NCBI RefSeq assembly: GCF_039543665.1 | Contig: NZ_BAABKE010000010.1 | Coordinates: 1-64,000, forward strand | DNA length: 64,000 nt | Reading direction: 5' to 3' | Source: Wohlfahrtiimonas larvae | Lineage (GTDB): Bacteria > Pseudomonadota > Gammaproteobacteria > Cardiobacteriales > Wohlfahrtiimonadaceae | Shown here: piece after piece, positions 43,819 through 53,210 of the stretch | How the letters are laid out: every line of letters starts with the position of its first letter | Numbering within the stretch: the stretch's first letter is position 1 | Made by a program: the position numbers and the translations under genes | Notes under the pieces: model-generated | What the model was told of the DNA's origin: nothing | The model's input: only the letters and a program-made list of their open reading frames with translations | Databases searched by the model: none

Positions 43819-45408
43819 TTAACCAACGCCATGTTCACGAGTTGCTGTGAACTTGATTTCAGGATAACGTTCTTGTGCTAATGTTAAATTCACACGTGTT
43901 GGTGCGATATAAACATATTCACCTGAGTGATCCACTGCCATATTGTCGTAGCATTTATTGATGAATGTTTCGAATTTCTTCGAATCAGAGCAAGTAACCC
44001 AGCGCGCAGTTGTCACGTTTACAGCTTCAAAAATACAATCAACGTTATAGTCAGTTTGTAAGCGATTCAATACAACATCAAATTGAAGCACACCGATCGC
44101 ACCGATGATTAAATCATTGCTGTTGAGTGGCTTGAATAACTGTGTTGCACCTTCTTCACATAGCTCTTCTAAACCTTTTTGCAACTGCTTCATCTTCAAA
44201 GGGTCACGCAAACGCGCACGGCGGAACAGCTCAGGTGCGAAGTCAGGAATCCCTGTGAAAACTAAGTTTTCACCTTCTGTGAATGTATCACCAATGCGGA
44301 TTGTGCCATGATTGTGGATACCAATGATGTCACCAGCATAAGCTTCCGTTAAATGCTCACGTTCAGATGCCATGAATGTCAAAGCATCAGGGATTTTGAT
44401 GTTTTTATTAATGCGAACATGACGAGCCGACATGCCAGGAGAATATTTACCAGAACAAACGCGCATGAATGCGATTCTATCACGATGTTTAGGATCCATA
44501 TTGGCTTGGATTTTAAACACAAAACCTGAGAATTTTTCTTCCGCAGGAGAAACTTCACGGCTTGTAGTTTCGTGTGCTTTGGGTGGTGGGGCGATTTTAA
44601 CAAAGCCATCCAGCATTTCTTGCACACCAAAGTTTGTAACCGCAGAACCGAAGTAAACAGGTGTTAATTTACCTGCTAAGTAATCTTCTAGATTAAATTC
44701 GTTACTTGCACCACGTACTAATTCTAATTCTTCACGGAATTCCGCAGCTTTTGCACCTAAAACTTCATCCAACTCAGGATTATCTAGGCCTTGAATGATT
44801 CGGCTGTCATGCTTTTTACCATCTTTATGCACTTCATACAAAGCAACATAATCGTCGATCAAATGGTAAACACCTTTAAGCTCTTTACCCATGCCGATTG
44901 GCCAAGTAACAGGCGCGCATTGGATTTTCAATACATCTTCAACTTCATCCAATAGATCAATCGGGTCTTTACCTTCACGATCAAGCTTGTTGATGAATGT
45001 CATGATGGGTGTATCACGCAATCGACAAACTTCCATCAATTTAATGGTTCGCTCTTCAACACCTTTTGCGCAGTCAATCAGCATCAATGCTGAGTCAACA
45101 GCTGTTAATGTGCGATAAGTATCTTCTGAGAAGTCTTCATGGCCCGGTGTATCCAAGAGATTGATCATTTTCTCTTTATAAGGGAACTGCATGACAGAAG
45201 ATGTGATGGAAATACCACGTTGTTTTTCCATTTCCATCCAGTCAGATGTTGCGTGACGTGCTGCCTTACGACCTTTAACTGTACCTGCTAAGCTGATTGC
45301 ACCTCCAAATAGCAAAAGCTTTTCGGTCATTGTGGTTTTACCAGCATCAGGGTGAGCGATAATCGCAAACGTGCGTCTGCGTTCCATCTCTTGAATCATT
45401 CCTGCCAT
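43819..45408 (-). CDS. prfC: Peptide chain release factor 3
   Basis: 529 residues, the E. coli RF3 length. The G1 motif AHPDAGKTTMTE lies near residue 18, followed by KGRKAARHATSDWMEMEKQRGISITSS and DTPGHEDF, with INKLDREGKDP as G4. RF3 is the GTPase that removes RF1/RF2 from the ribosome after peptide release. It is monocistronic with its own terminator. Confidence 0.97.
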   Translation of the reverse strand: MAGMIQEMERRRTFAIIAHPDAGKTTMTEKLLLFGGAISLAGTVKGRKAARHATSDWMEMEKQRGISITSSVMQFPYKEKMINLLDTPGHEDFSEDTYRTLTAVDSALMLIDCAKGVEERTIKLMEVCRLRDTPIMTFINKLDREGKDPIDLLDEVEDVLKIQCAPVTWPIGMGKELKGVYHLIDDYVALYEVHKDGKKHDSRIIQGLDNPELDEVLGAKAAEFREELELVRGASNEFNLEDYLAGKLTPVYFGSAVTNFGVQEMLDGFVKIAPPPKAHETTSREVSPAEEKFSGFVFKIQANMDPKHRDRIAFMRVCSGKYSPGMSARHVRINKNIKIPDALTFMASEREHLTEAYAGDIIGIHNHGTIRIGDTFTEGENLVFTGIPDFAPELFRRARLRDPLKMKQLQKGLEELCEEGATQLFKPLNSNDLIIGAIGVLQFDVVLNRLQTDYNVDCIFEAVNVTTARWVTCSDSKKFETFINKCYDNMAVDHSGEYVYIAPTRVNLTLAQERYPEIKFTATREHGVG

Positions 45409-45527
45409 AAAATATGTTGCCTATTGATTAAATAAAAATTCGATAAACTAACCATTTTACATGATTTAGTGTTACAAATTAATAAATAAAAAATTGTTGG
45501 TAAATATTGAAGTCAGGAGAAGTTTTT

Positions 45528-45992
45528 ATGGGCATTGCAGAAGTTAAAGCATTTTTTGCAAAAGAGGGAATTGAGAGTCGTGTTCAAGAGTTTGAGGTTT
45601 CGAGTGCAACAGTTGAATTAGCAGCACAAGCGCTAAATTGTGAGCCGAATAGAATCGCAAAATCATTGTCATTTATGCTGAAAAATATGGGTAAAAATAT
45701 TATTGTTGTAGCAGCAGGCAATGCGCGAGTCGATAATAAAAAGTTCAAAGCACAATTTGATGACAGAGCCAAGATGATTGCCTTTGACCAAGTTGAAGAA
45801 ATTATTGGTCATGCTGCGGGTGGCGTTTGTCCATTTGCAGTGAATCCTGATGTAGAAATCTATTTAGATGTGAGTTTAAAAGCTTATGAAACGGTATTTC
45901 CTGCATGTGGCAGTGCCAATAGCGCGATTGAATTATCTTTGGATGAACTAGAAAAATATTCTAATGCTTTGAGTTGGGTGGATGTTTGTTAG
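45528..45992 (+). CDS. YbaK/EbsC family aminoacyl-tRNA deacylase-like protein
   Basis: 154 residues from the ATG at 45528, with CAGGAGA upstream; a TTG at 45507 is unlikely. The INS/YbaK domain is clear, with RIAKSLSFML (Lys of the active site) and GHAAGGVCPFAV containing the conserved GG-x-CPF motif. Family members hydrolyse mischarged tRNAs such as Cys-tRNA-Pro or Ala-tRNA-Pro; the specificity here is unknown. Confidence 0.88.
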   Translation: MGIAEVKAFFAKEGIESRVQEFEVSSATVELAAQALNCEPNRIAKSLSFMLKNMGKNIIVVAAGNARVDNKKFKAQFDDRAKMIAFDQVEEIIGHAAGGVCPFAVNPDVEIYLDVSLKAYETVFPACGSANSAIELSLDELEKYSNALSWVDVC

Positions 45993-46000
45993 TGATTGAT

Positions 46001-46035
46001 AGCACCTTGCTCAATTGAATATTGAGTAAGGTGTT
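46001..46035. terminator. Shared hairpin between convergent deacylase and porin genes
   Basis: A 15-bp stem (46001-46015 with 46021-46035, two G-T pairs) with a 5-nt loop sits between convergent genes. T tracts are weak on both sides, so termination is likely but not certain. Confidence 0.6.
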
Positions 46036-46050
46036 ATATAAAATCAATAG

Positions 46051-47325
46051 TTAGAAATCGTGGCGGATACCAATGCTTAATTGGTTATCTTTGAATTTTT
46101 TAGATGATAAGCTCTGATCCACATAGCTAAACTCCATACCAGATGTTGAAAATTTCTGTTTAATCATACTGTGTTGATATTCTAACCACAGAGCAGTGCG
46201 TTCTGATAATGCTTGTTCGACACCGACAGATAATGTTTTTAAGTGATTATCTTCTTGATTACGAGCAATATAGTTTTCATCAGTTAAGCCAGAATGACGT
46301 CTTTTAGAGGTTGCTTGACCATACGTTGCACGCAATGTTGTGTCATGATCTGCACCGAATGACCAATATGCACCAATATCCCAGCCTTTAGCTGTATGTT
46401 TGTAATTATTACGATCAAGTTCTTGATCATTGACTTCATCCCAGAAAAACTCTGAGTGAGCATTACCAATCCCAAAGCTTTCAGCACTTTTATTCTGTGC
46501 ATAAGCATAATTGCCCGTAATACCCCAATCGTCTGTACGGAAGCCAATTTGAGCACCATAACTGAAAGCACGTTTTGCATCTTCCGCAATATCAGCAGAT
46601 AGATAGCCAATGCGTGAATAAAACCCTGAATCATGTTCGTAAGCTAAGCTGACAGTGTATAAATCAATGTCACGATTATTACTGTATCTTTCATTATCAC
46701 TTGTGGCAACAACGCCTGCTGTGAATATGAATCCAGCAATGCTTGGTGAAGTATAAATGACAGAGTTGCCTAAATACTCCCACATTTCTGCATCAAAAGT
46801 ATTAATTGAGCCTGCATCACCTAAAAGAATATCACCAGCTGCAGCAGCACTTGCAGATAAGCCCAATGCATAGAACTCATCTGAAACGCTATCAGCTTTA
46901 ATGACTTCATAAAAAGGATTATCCATTTGGCCAAGAGCAAATGTACCCAATGATGTTTCTAAGCCAATCATGGCAATTTCTTTTTCAAAACCTTCGCCAT
47001 TTTCACCGCCATCAGCAGCATTAAAAGCCCAACGTAAGTTGTAAATCAACTGTACATTTTCACCTAAGGATTCACTGCCACGTAAACCGATGTATGAGCC
47101 ATAATCATCAATAGATAAAGCTTGTGTACCAGCACGCTGAGTTTGGTAAATGGGTAGGCCACTACTTGATTCGCCTATTTGATTAAATAACATATTGCCT
47201 TCAGCAGGATTATGGCTATATGAGCGAGTCATACCCAATTCGATTGAACCATATAGTTCTGTTGCTGCATGAGCAGAAGTTAAGGCAGTTGCTGAAACAA
47301 TTAAAGCAATTATTTTTTTGTGCAT
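46051..47325 (-). CDS. Outer membrane porin
   Basis: 424 residues from the ATG at 47325. There is a signal peptide MHKKIIALIVSATALTSAHA and a body of alternating beta-strand sequence. It begins ATELYGSIELG and ends with the C-terminal SIGIRHDF, the Phe needed for outer membrane assembly. This is a general Gram-negative trimeric porin (PorB/OmpC-like superfamily); specificity is unknown. An ATG four codons earlier (47337) is less likely because it lacks an SD. Confidence 0.88.
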   Translation of the reverse strand: MHKKIIALIVSATALTSAHAATELYGSIELGMTRSYSHNPAEGNMLFNQIGESSSGLPIYQTQRAGTQALSIDDYGSYIGLRGSESLGENVQLIYNLRWAFNAADGGENGEGFEKEIAMIGLETSLGTFALGQMDNPFYEVIKADSVSDEFYALGLSASAAAAGDILLGDAGSINTFDAEMWEYLGNSVIYTSPSIAGFIFTAGVVATSDNERYSNNRDIDLYTVSLAYEHDSGFYSRIGYLSADIAEDAKRAFSYGAQIGFRTDDWGITGNYAYAQNKSAESFGIGNAHSEFFWDEVNDQELDRNNYKHTAKGWDIGAYWSFGADHDTTLRATYGQATSKRRHSGLTDENYIARNQEDNHLKTLSVGVEQALSERTALWLEYQHSMIKQKFSTSGMEFSYVDQSLSSKKFKDNQLSIGIRHDF

Positions 47326-47464
47326 AATAGTTCTCATTTAAATGATATTAATCAATGGCTAATTTCAGTACGAAAAAGTCATTGGATTATAAATGAGAAT
47401 ATTTCTCTTTAAAAGAATTAATGTTTCTTAATAAAAATTTACAATAAAGTGGCGTGATGAAAAT

Positions 47465-47496
47465 AAAAAGCCATTCTAAATTAATTAAGAATGGCT
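47465..47496 (-). terminator. Terminator of MFS gene
   Basis: A 9-bp stem (AGCCATTCT / AGAATGGCT) with a 10-nt loop. On the minus strand a T-rich tract follows. Confidence 0.85.
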
Positions 47497-47522
47497 CATG
47501 ATTAAGCTAATTGCTTGTGGGA

Positions 47523-48821
47523 TTATGCTTCGCGTTTATTTAAGTTTTTGGATTCATCCACAAAGAGCAATGCTAAAATACCAATCACTGTAACTGCTGC
47601 TGCAACATAGAAACTCGCGTTTAAGTTACCTGTTTTAGTTGCAATGAAACCAGTCATCCAAGGCGCTAAGATCGAACCACACATGCCTAAGAAGTTATAT
47701 AAACCGAAAGCTGTACTCAATAATGATTTAGGAACGTTTTCAGCTGTTAATGCTAATAAAACTGGGTTCAAGCTGATTTTACCAATGAAGCCATAAAGTA
47801 CTAATACACATAACAATAAGATATTTTGTGGGTTAGTTGCTAATCCTAAGATTGTTGAACCTGTTGTGCTGTTATCTAAGTTACCTGAGTAAACGATACC
47901 AAAGATGGATAACAATGATAAAGGTAACATGAATAATGCGACAGCTTTACGTTTGCCTAGGCGGTCAGAAACCCAGCTAAAGAAGATTGTACCAATGATG
48001 GATAACCAAGGAACGATAGATGCTACACGGCTTGCAACTGCTTTATCCATACCTCGTTCTGTTTCAAGATAAGTTGGTAACCATGTGATGATGACGAAGA
48101 AACCATAAATTGAACAGAAGATTGCGATATAAGCCATTAAAAGGTTGCGGCGTTTGAAAAGAGACAAGAAATCTGCCATGGTGACGCTTTTCTTTTTCTC
48201 AGTTGCAACTTGTGCTGTATTGCCATTATTCACTTTTTCTTTAATGAAGAATAGAATCAATAAAGCTGTGATGAAAATAGGGATAGCCATATAAACGAAT
48301 GCTACGCGCCAATCATTGCCAGCTTTGAATGAACTACTAGACATTTCATAGCCTAACGCAATACCAAAAGACATTCCGCTACCAATGATTGCACTGCCAA
48401 CAGCTAAATGTTTAGGTGGAATTGCTTCTGATGATAATGCATATTGTGGGCCATAATAGCTACCTTGAGCCGCGCCCGCTATCATCCAAATGATGACGAA
48501 TAATGCATAAGTATTGGCAAAATAAACTAAACCAACAAATAATGCATAAATCATAAAACCAATGACTAATACGCGTTTACGGCCAATTTTATCGCCAATA
48601 ATACCAGAGGGAACTTGTAAGCCTGTATAGGCAAGGAAAAATAAACTGACAACACCGCCAACTGCTGTTAGCGTAATATCATATGTTGCACCAATTTCTG
48701 CCATGACAGGGCTTAATAGAGAGCGCCCAGCATAGATGAAAACCCAACCAAGGAAAAAGACGGCAACTGCCACCATCCAATATTTACTGCTGACATTTGG
48801 GGATTGTGTTGTTGAACTCAT
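47523..48821 (-). CDS. MFS transporter
   Basis: 432 residues with twelve predicted helices. The loop 2-3 motif GIIGDKIGRKRVLVIG and a second GxxSDRLGKRK in the middle loop are the typical MFS gating motifs. The substrate is not predictable; the gene is divergent from fdrA-ylbE, so it may import a compound degraded by those enzymes. Its promoter must lie in the shared 338-base gap. Confidence 0.88.
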   Translation of the reverse strand: MSSTTQSPNVSSKYWMVAVAVFFLGWVFIYAGRSLLSPVMAEIGATYDITLTAVGGVVSLFFLAYTGLQVPSGIIGDKIGRKRVLVIGFMIYALFVGLVYFANTYALFVIIWMIAGAAQGSYYGPQYALSSEAIPPKHLAVGSAIIGSGMSFGIALGYEMSSSSFKAGNDWRVAFVYMAIPIFITALLILFFIKEKVNNGNTAQVATEKKKSVTMADFLSLFKRRNLLMAYIAIFCSIYGFFVIITWLPTYLETERGMDKAVASRVASIVPWLSIIGTIFFSWVSDRLGKRKAVALFMLPLSLLSIFGIVYSGNLDNSTTGSTILGLATNPQNILLLCVLVLYGFIGKISLNPVLLALTAENVPKSLLSTAFGLYNFLGMCGSILAPWMTGFIATKTGNLNASFYVAAAVTVIGILALLFVDESKNLNKREA

Positions 48822-49159
48822 AGAAAGCTCTCCTTAAAAGAAAGTTATTGGAATAACTACCTTATAATTTAGTACATCCGCGATCTGAAAAATTGATAAA
48901 TGTTGTCTTTTTAGGATTGCACTAAAAATGTTGTTAATCGTCCTCGATTAGTAGAAGAAATCTCTTCTCTCAAAGATTCTCGTTAGAAAAATTAAACCAA
49001 TCTTTTACCATTGACAGAAATTTTAAAACAGCCTGAATTTCATGACATTTATCACTATTATATTCAAGAAGCATGTTACTTTTTGATTGTGCAATGCCAC
49101 ATCCTAATTGTGATATGGCACACTTAAATTTAGGTACATTTAAACGAGGTACTCAAACT
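48822..49159. promoter_or_regulatory. Divergent regulatory region of MFS gene and fdrA
   Basis: 338 bases without a gene. A palindrome TAATCG-TCCT-CGATTA (48935-48950) could be the LysR-type operator. A TTGACA at 49011-49016 is a good -35 for fdrA, but no good -10 lies 16-18 bases on. GAGG at 49146-49149 is the SD for fdrA. Confidence 0.45.
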
Positions 49160-50824
49160 ATGATCCATTCTTTTGTGAAGAAAGGCAGTTTTCAGGACTC
49201 AGTTAGCTTGATGTTAATTTCACGTAAGCTAAGTGAACATCCTGATGTCGAAGAAATTTCCGTCATGATGGGAACGCCCGCAAATAAAGATTTGTTGCAA
49301 GCAACAGGTTTTTGGAGCCCAGATTTTGATGAAGCAACCCCGAATGACATTTGTATAGCAATCAAGGCAGAAACAACAGATTCAAGTATTGTGGAAGTAA
49401 TTGTTGCAGCATTGGAAGAAGAGTTAGCAAATCTAGCTAAGAACCAAGGCGGTAGTGGTAAGCGAATTCCAAAGGCAAGACGTTTAGCTTCAGCCGTACA
49501 AAGAATGCCAGATGCCAATACAGTGTTAATCTCAATTGCAGGTGAATATGCCGCAGAATTAACAGATTCAGCATTAGATCGTGATTTGAATGTGATGATC
49601 TTCTCTGACAACGTAACATTAGAAGATGAGATTCGTTTAAAGCAAAAAGCAGCTGATAAAGGCTTAATTGTAATGGGCCCAGATTGCGGTACAACAATGA
49701 TCGCAGGTTCGCCATTGGCTTTTGCTAACATTATTCCTGAAGGTAATATCGGCGTTGTTGGTGCATCAGGTACAGGTATTCAAGAGTTATGTTCACAAAT
49801 CGCATTAGAAGGTCAAGGCATTACACATGCGATTGGTTTGGGCGGTCGTGATTTATCTGTTGATGTTGGTGGTATCAGCGCAATGACAGCGTTGGATATG
49901 CTCGCAAATGATGCAAATACTAAAGTAATTGCATTTGTTTCTAAGCCACCTGCTGAAGAAGTTCGTCAAAAAATTATTCAGCGCATGAAATCTATTAACA
50001 AGCCAGTTGTGGCATTGTTCTTAGGTAGCAAAATTGATCAGCCAAAAGACGGCAATGTTTACTTAATCAATACAATTGATAAAGCAGCGCGTTTAGCAGC
50101 TGAATTATCAGAAGTTGAAAAAGATTATGAAACAATGAATCCTGTACCTAATAGCAAAATTTTAGGTTTATATACAGGTGGTACATTGGCCGCTGAAACA
50201 GCATTGATTTTAGCTGAAGGCATGAATGCAGAGATCGATTCTAAGCATGAAAAAGGTACAATGTTAGATGTAGATGGTCACAAAGTTGTGGATTTAGGAG
50301 ATGACTTCTATACAGTCGGTCGCCCTCATCCAATGATTGATCCATCATCTCGTCAAGAAGAAATCATGAAGTTAGCGAAGCGCCCTGAAATTGGCGTAGT
50401 GTTGTTGGATGTTGTATTGGGTTATGGTTCTATGAAAAATCCAGCAGAATCAGTGGCAACAGCAGTAACAAAATTGAAAGAAAAGCGCCAAGAGCCAATC
50501 AACTTCATTGCAACAGTCACAGGTACTAATCAAGACCCACAAGGTCGTGATAACGAGATTGCGATTTTGAAAGAAGCAGGCATTACAGTTGTAAATAATT
50601 TACCAGAGGCTGCTGCTTTAGCATTTGCATTGATCACACCAAGAGCAGAAGCTGGTGAGTTGAAGCCTTATCCATTATTGGATGGTGTAAAAGTTATTAA
50701 TGCTGGTTTACGTGGTTTTGCTGAAGATCTTCAAGCAGCACAAACAGCAGTTGTACAGTATCAATGGGCGCCTGTTGCGGGCGGTAATAAGAAATTAGCA
50801 AATATTCTTAAACATTTGAAATAA
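49160..50824 (+). CDS. fdrA: FdrA-family acyl-CoA-synthetase-like protein (AllF-like)
   Basis: 554 residues from the ATG at 49160, close to E. coli FdrA (555). It resembles succinyl-CoA synthetase alpha/beta subunits, with a CoA-binding Rossmann GVVGASGTGIQELC and a C-terminal ligase-like domain. In E. coli, FdrA (AllF) and YlbE (AllG) are reported subunits of an oxamate carbamoyltransferase in allantoin breakdown. Here it is followed 12 bases later by ylbE. An upstream ATG at 49073 would add 29 unmatched residues. Confidence 0.87.
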   Translation: MIHSFVKKGSFQDSVSLMLISRKLSEHPDVEEISVMMGTPANKDLLQATGFWSPDFDEATPNDICIAIKAETTDSSIVEVIVAALEEELANLAKNQGGSGKRIPKARRLASAVQRMPDANTVLISIAGEYAAELTDSALDRDLNVMIFSDNVTLEDEIRLKQKAADKGLIVMGPDCGTTMIAGSPLAFANIIPEGNIGVVGASGTGIQELCSQIALEGQGITHAIGLGGRDLSVDVGGISAMTALDMLANDANTKVIAFVSKPPAEEVRQKIIQRMKSINKPVVALFLGSKIDQPKDGNVYLINTIDKAARLAAELSEVEKDYETMNPVPNSKILGLYTGGTLAAETALILAEGMNAEIDSKHEKGTMLDVDGHKVVDLGDDFYTVGRPHPMIDPSSRQEEIMKLAKRPEIGVVLLDVVLGYGSMKNPAESVATAVTKLKEKRQEPINFIATVTGTNQDPQGRDNEIAILKEAGITVVNNLPEAAALAFALITPRAEAGELKPYPLLDGVKVINAGLRGFAEDLQAAQTAVVQYQWAPVAGGNKKLANILKHLK

Positions 50825-50836
50825 GAGGACCTAATT

Positions 50837-52102
50837 ATGACAACTTTTGCAACAATTGATGAAGCGAACCAAGCAGTCGTTGAGCGCATCAAAGAGGCGC
50901 GTCCACGTTGGGTGAGTGTTATTCCAGCTCAAGAAGCTGTGCCAACATTGGCGGAAGGCAAGAAATTATTGCACGCAGGTCCTCCTATTAAATGGGAAGA
51001 AATGACTGGCCCTGCTCAAGGCGCTTGTGTAGGTGCTGCAATCTTTGAAGGCTGGGCAACAGATGAAGCAAGTGCACGTAAATTATTGGATGCAGGTGAA
51101 GTAGAATTTATTCCATGTCATTCAGTGAATGCAGTTGGCCCAATGGGCGGTATTACATCAGCTAATATGCCAATGATCAAAGTTTATAACGCAGTGCATG
51201 ATAACTATGCTTACTGTAATATCAACGAAGGTATCGGTAAAGTAATGCGCTTTGGTGCATTTGGTGAAGAAGTTCAGGCACGCCATCGTTGGATGCGTGA
51301 TACTTTGCGCCCAATCTTGCGTGATGCTTTGGCACAAATGGAAGATGGTTTAGATATCACAGCTCACATGGCGCAAGGTGTGACAATGGGCGATGAATTC
51401 CATCAGCGTAATATTGCAACATCAGCATTATTAGCACGTACATTATCACCGATCATCTCTACTTTGGATTACCCAAAAGAGCAAATCACTGAAGTGATTA
51501 ACTTCATGAGTATCACAGATCAGTTTTTCTTGAACGTAGCAATGGCTTATTGTAAAGCTGCGATGGATGCTGGTGCACAAATCAAAGCAGGTACAATTGT
51601 TACTGTGATGAGTCGTAATGGCCGCAATTTTGGTATCAAAGTGAGTGGTTTAGGTGATCAATGGTTTGAAGCACCTGTAAATACACCACAAGGTCTGTTC
51701 TTTACTGGTTATACACAAGATGATGCTAACCCAGATATTGGTGATAGCGCAATCACTGAAACTTATGGTGTGGGCGGTTGTGCAATGATCGCAGCACCAG
51801 GTGTAACACGTTTCGTGGGTGCGGGTGGTTTTGAATCAGCTGTTGAAACATCAGAAGAAATGAGTGAAATCTATTTAGAGCACAACATGGCATTACAAAT
51901 TCCAACATGGGATTTCCAAGGTGCATTGGTTGGTTTAGATCTTCGCTTAGTGGTGGAAACTGGTATTACACCATTAATCAATACAGGTATTGCGCATAAA
52001 GATCCAGGTGTTGGTCAAGTGGGCGCGGGTACTGTTCGTGCGCCATTGGCTTGTTTTGAAAAAGCATTGGTAGCATTTGGTGAGAAAAATAACATTCAAT
52101 AA
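50837..52102 (+). CDS. ylbE: YlbE-family DUF1116 protein (AllG-like)
   Basis: 421 residues of the DUF1116 family, with the segments GPAQGACVGAAIFEGWA and LRPILRDAL. It lacks signal peptide and membrane helices. Paired with FdrA it would form the carbamoyltransferase-like complex. The third subunit AllH (YlbF) and carbamate kinase are missing from this window, so the substrate may differ from oxamate. A terminator follows. Confidence 0.85.
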   Translation: MTTFATIDEANQAVVERIKEARPRWVSVIPAQEAVPTLAEGKKLLHAGPPIKWEEMTGPAQGACVGAAIFEGWATDEASARKLLDAGEVEFIPCHSVNAVGPMGGITSANMPMIKVYNAVHDNYAYCNINEGIGKVMRFGAFGEEVQARHRWMRDTLRPILRDALAQMEDGLDITAHMAQGVTMGDEFHQRNIATSALLARTLSPIISTLDYPKEQITEVINFMSITDQFFLNVAMAYCKAAMDAGAQIKAGTIVTVMSRNGRNFGIKVSGLGDQWFEAPVNTPQGLFFTGYTQDDANPDIGDSAITETYGVGGCAMIAAPGVTRFVGAGGFESAVETSEEMSEIYLEHNMALQIPTWDFQGALVGLDLRLVVETGITPLINTGIAHKDPGVGQVGAGTVRAPLACFEKALVAFGEKNNIQ

Positions 52103-52136
52103 TTGTTATGATTACTTTTTGAATGGTCATTGATAA

Positions 52137-52167
52137 AGCCAGCTAGCAATTGCTAGTTGGCTTTTTT
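52137..52167 (+). terminator. Terminator after ylbE
   Basis: A long stem (AGCCAGCTAGCAA / TTGCTAGTTGGCT, one G-T pair) is followed by six T residues. Confidence 0.9.
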
Positions 52168-52204
52168 AAATTTTATTTGCATGAAGTTTGATGGAGAGGC
52201 TTGC

Positions 52205-52226
52205 ATACAAGCGTAGCAGCTTGTAT
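52205..52226. promoter_or_regulatory. Inverted repeat upstream of LysR-type regulator
   Basis: Arms ATACAAGC and GCTTGTAT are separated by 6 bases, 40-60 bases before the regulator's ATG. It is a candidate autoregulatory site; LysR-type sites are commonly interrupted dyads. Confidence 0.4.
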
Positions 52227-52265
52227 TTTAGCTAGTTATTATTGATGAATTATGAAGGAAGATCC

Positions 52266-53201
52266 ATGCTTGATTTAGAAATGATGCGTTCATTCATTCA
52301 AGTGGCGGAGATGAAGAGTTTCTCCAAAGCTGCCAGCAATTTGCACAAAACATCAGCAACGATCAGCTATAGAATCAAAATGCTCGAAGAAAGTGTAGGT
52401 GCGCAGCTATTTAATAGAACCACTCGTACGGTTGAATTAACTGCTGCGGGTGAACATTTGCTAGAGCAATGCCGCGAATGGATTATGTGGCTTGAAAATA
52501 TGCCTAAAGAGCTTCAGCAAATCAATGATGGTATTGAGCCTAGTGTGAACATTACGATCAATAATCTGTTATACGATGTGGATGCCGTAACAGAGCTTTT
52601 GGTTTATTTAAATGGAATGTTTCCACAAACTCAAATTACAATTTCGCGCCAAATCTTTATGGGTGTGTGGGATCGTTTAATGTATGACAATCATCACATT
52701 GCTATTGGAGCACCTGGTTCTGAATCATTGACGAATATTATTGAATCTAAAGATTTAGGGTCAATCTCTTGGGCATTCATTGTTTCTAAAAATCACCCTT
52801 TAACACAGTATAAAGGGCAGATTACAGATGCTATGTTACGTAAATATCCTGCTATTAATGTTGAGGATACTGCACGTAATTTACAAAAAAGAACAGCATG
52901 GTTATTAAAAGGGCAAAAGGAAATTAAAGTCCCTAATATGTCCACTAAATTAAAATGTCATTTAAATGGTTTGGGGATTGGTTTTTTACCACGCACCATT
53001 TGTTTGCCGCATTTAGAAAGTGGTGATTTAATAGAATTACAAATTACAACACACCGAGTGCCTTCTAAAATGATGTTGGCTTGGAATACAGAAATTAGTG
53101 GTAAAACAGTGCAGGCGATTATTGAGTTATTTGAAGAGAATCATCCGATTGCACAAGGTTTGCTAAAAAATATTGATTTGCCAGTTGATCACATAAGTTA
53201 A
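52266..53201 (+). CDS. LysR-family transcriptional regulator
   Basis: 311 residues from the ATG at 52266 (SD GAAGGAA). The N-terminal winged helix-turn-helix is canonical (MRSFIQVAEMKSFSKAASNLHKTSATISYRIKMLEESVGAQLFNR), followed by a substrate-binding-like domain. It is ten bases before the HAD gene and after the fdrA-ylbE unit, so it probably controls these genes and the MFS transporter. The ligand is unknown. Confidence 0.9.
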   Translation: MLDLEMMRSFIQVAEMKSFSKAASNLHKTSATISYRIKMLEESVGAQLFNRTTRTVELTAAGEHLLEQCREWIMWLENMPKELQQINDGIEPSVNITINNLLYDVDAVTELLVYLNGMFPQTQITISRQIFMGVWDRLMYDNHHIAIGAPGSESLTNIIESKDLGSISWAFIVSKNHPLTQYKGQITDAMLRKYPAINVEDTARNLQKRTAWLLKGQKEIKVPNMSTKLKCHLNGLGIGFLPRTICLPHLESGDLIELQITTHRVPSKMMLAWNTEISGKTVQAIIELFEENHPIAQGLLKNIDLPVDHIS

Positions 53202-53210
53202 GGAAAAATA

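Noticed and set aside
47395..47407. GAGAA-TAT-TTCTC dyad upstream of the porin gene
   Set aside because: The arms are only five bases in AT-rich DNA; too weak to call.
49011..49039. Firm promoter call for fdrA from TTGACA
   Set aside because: The hexamer 17 bases on is only a 3/6 match to TATAAT, so it is mentioned only within the regulatory region.
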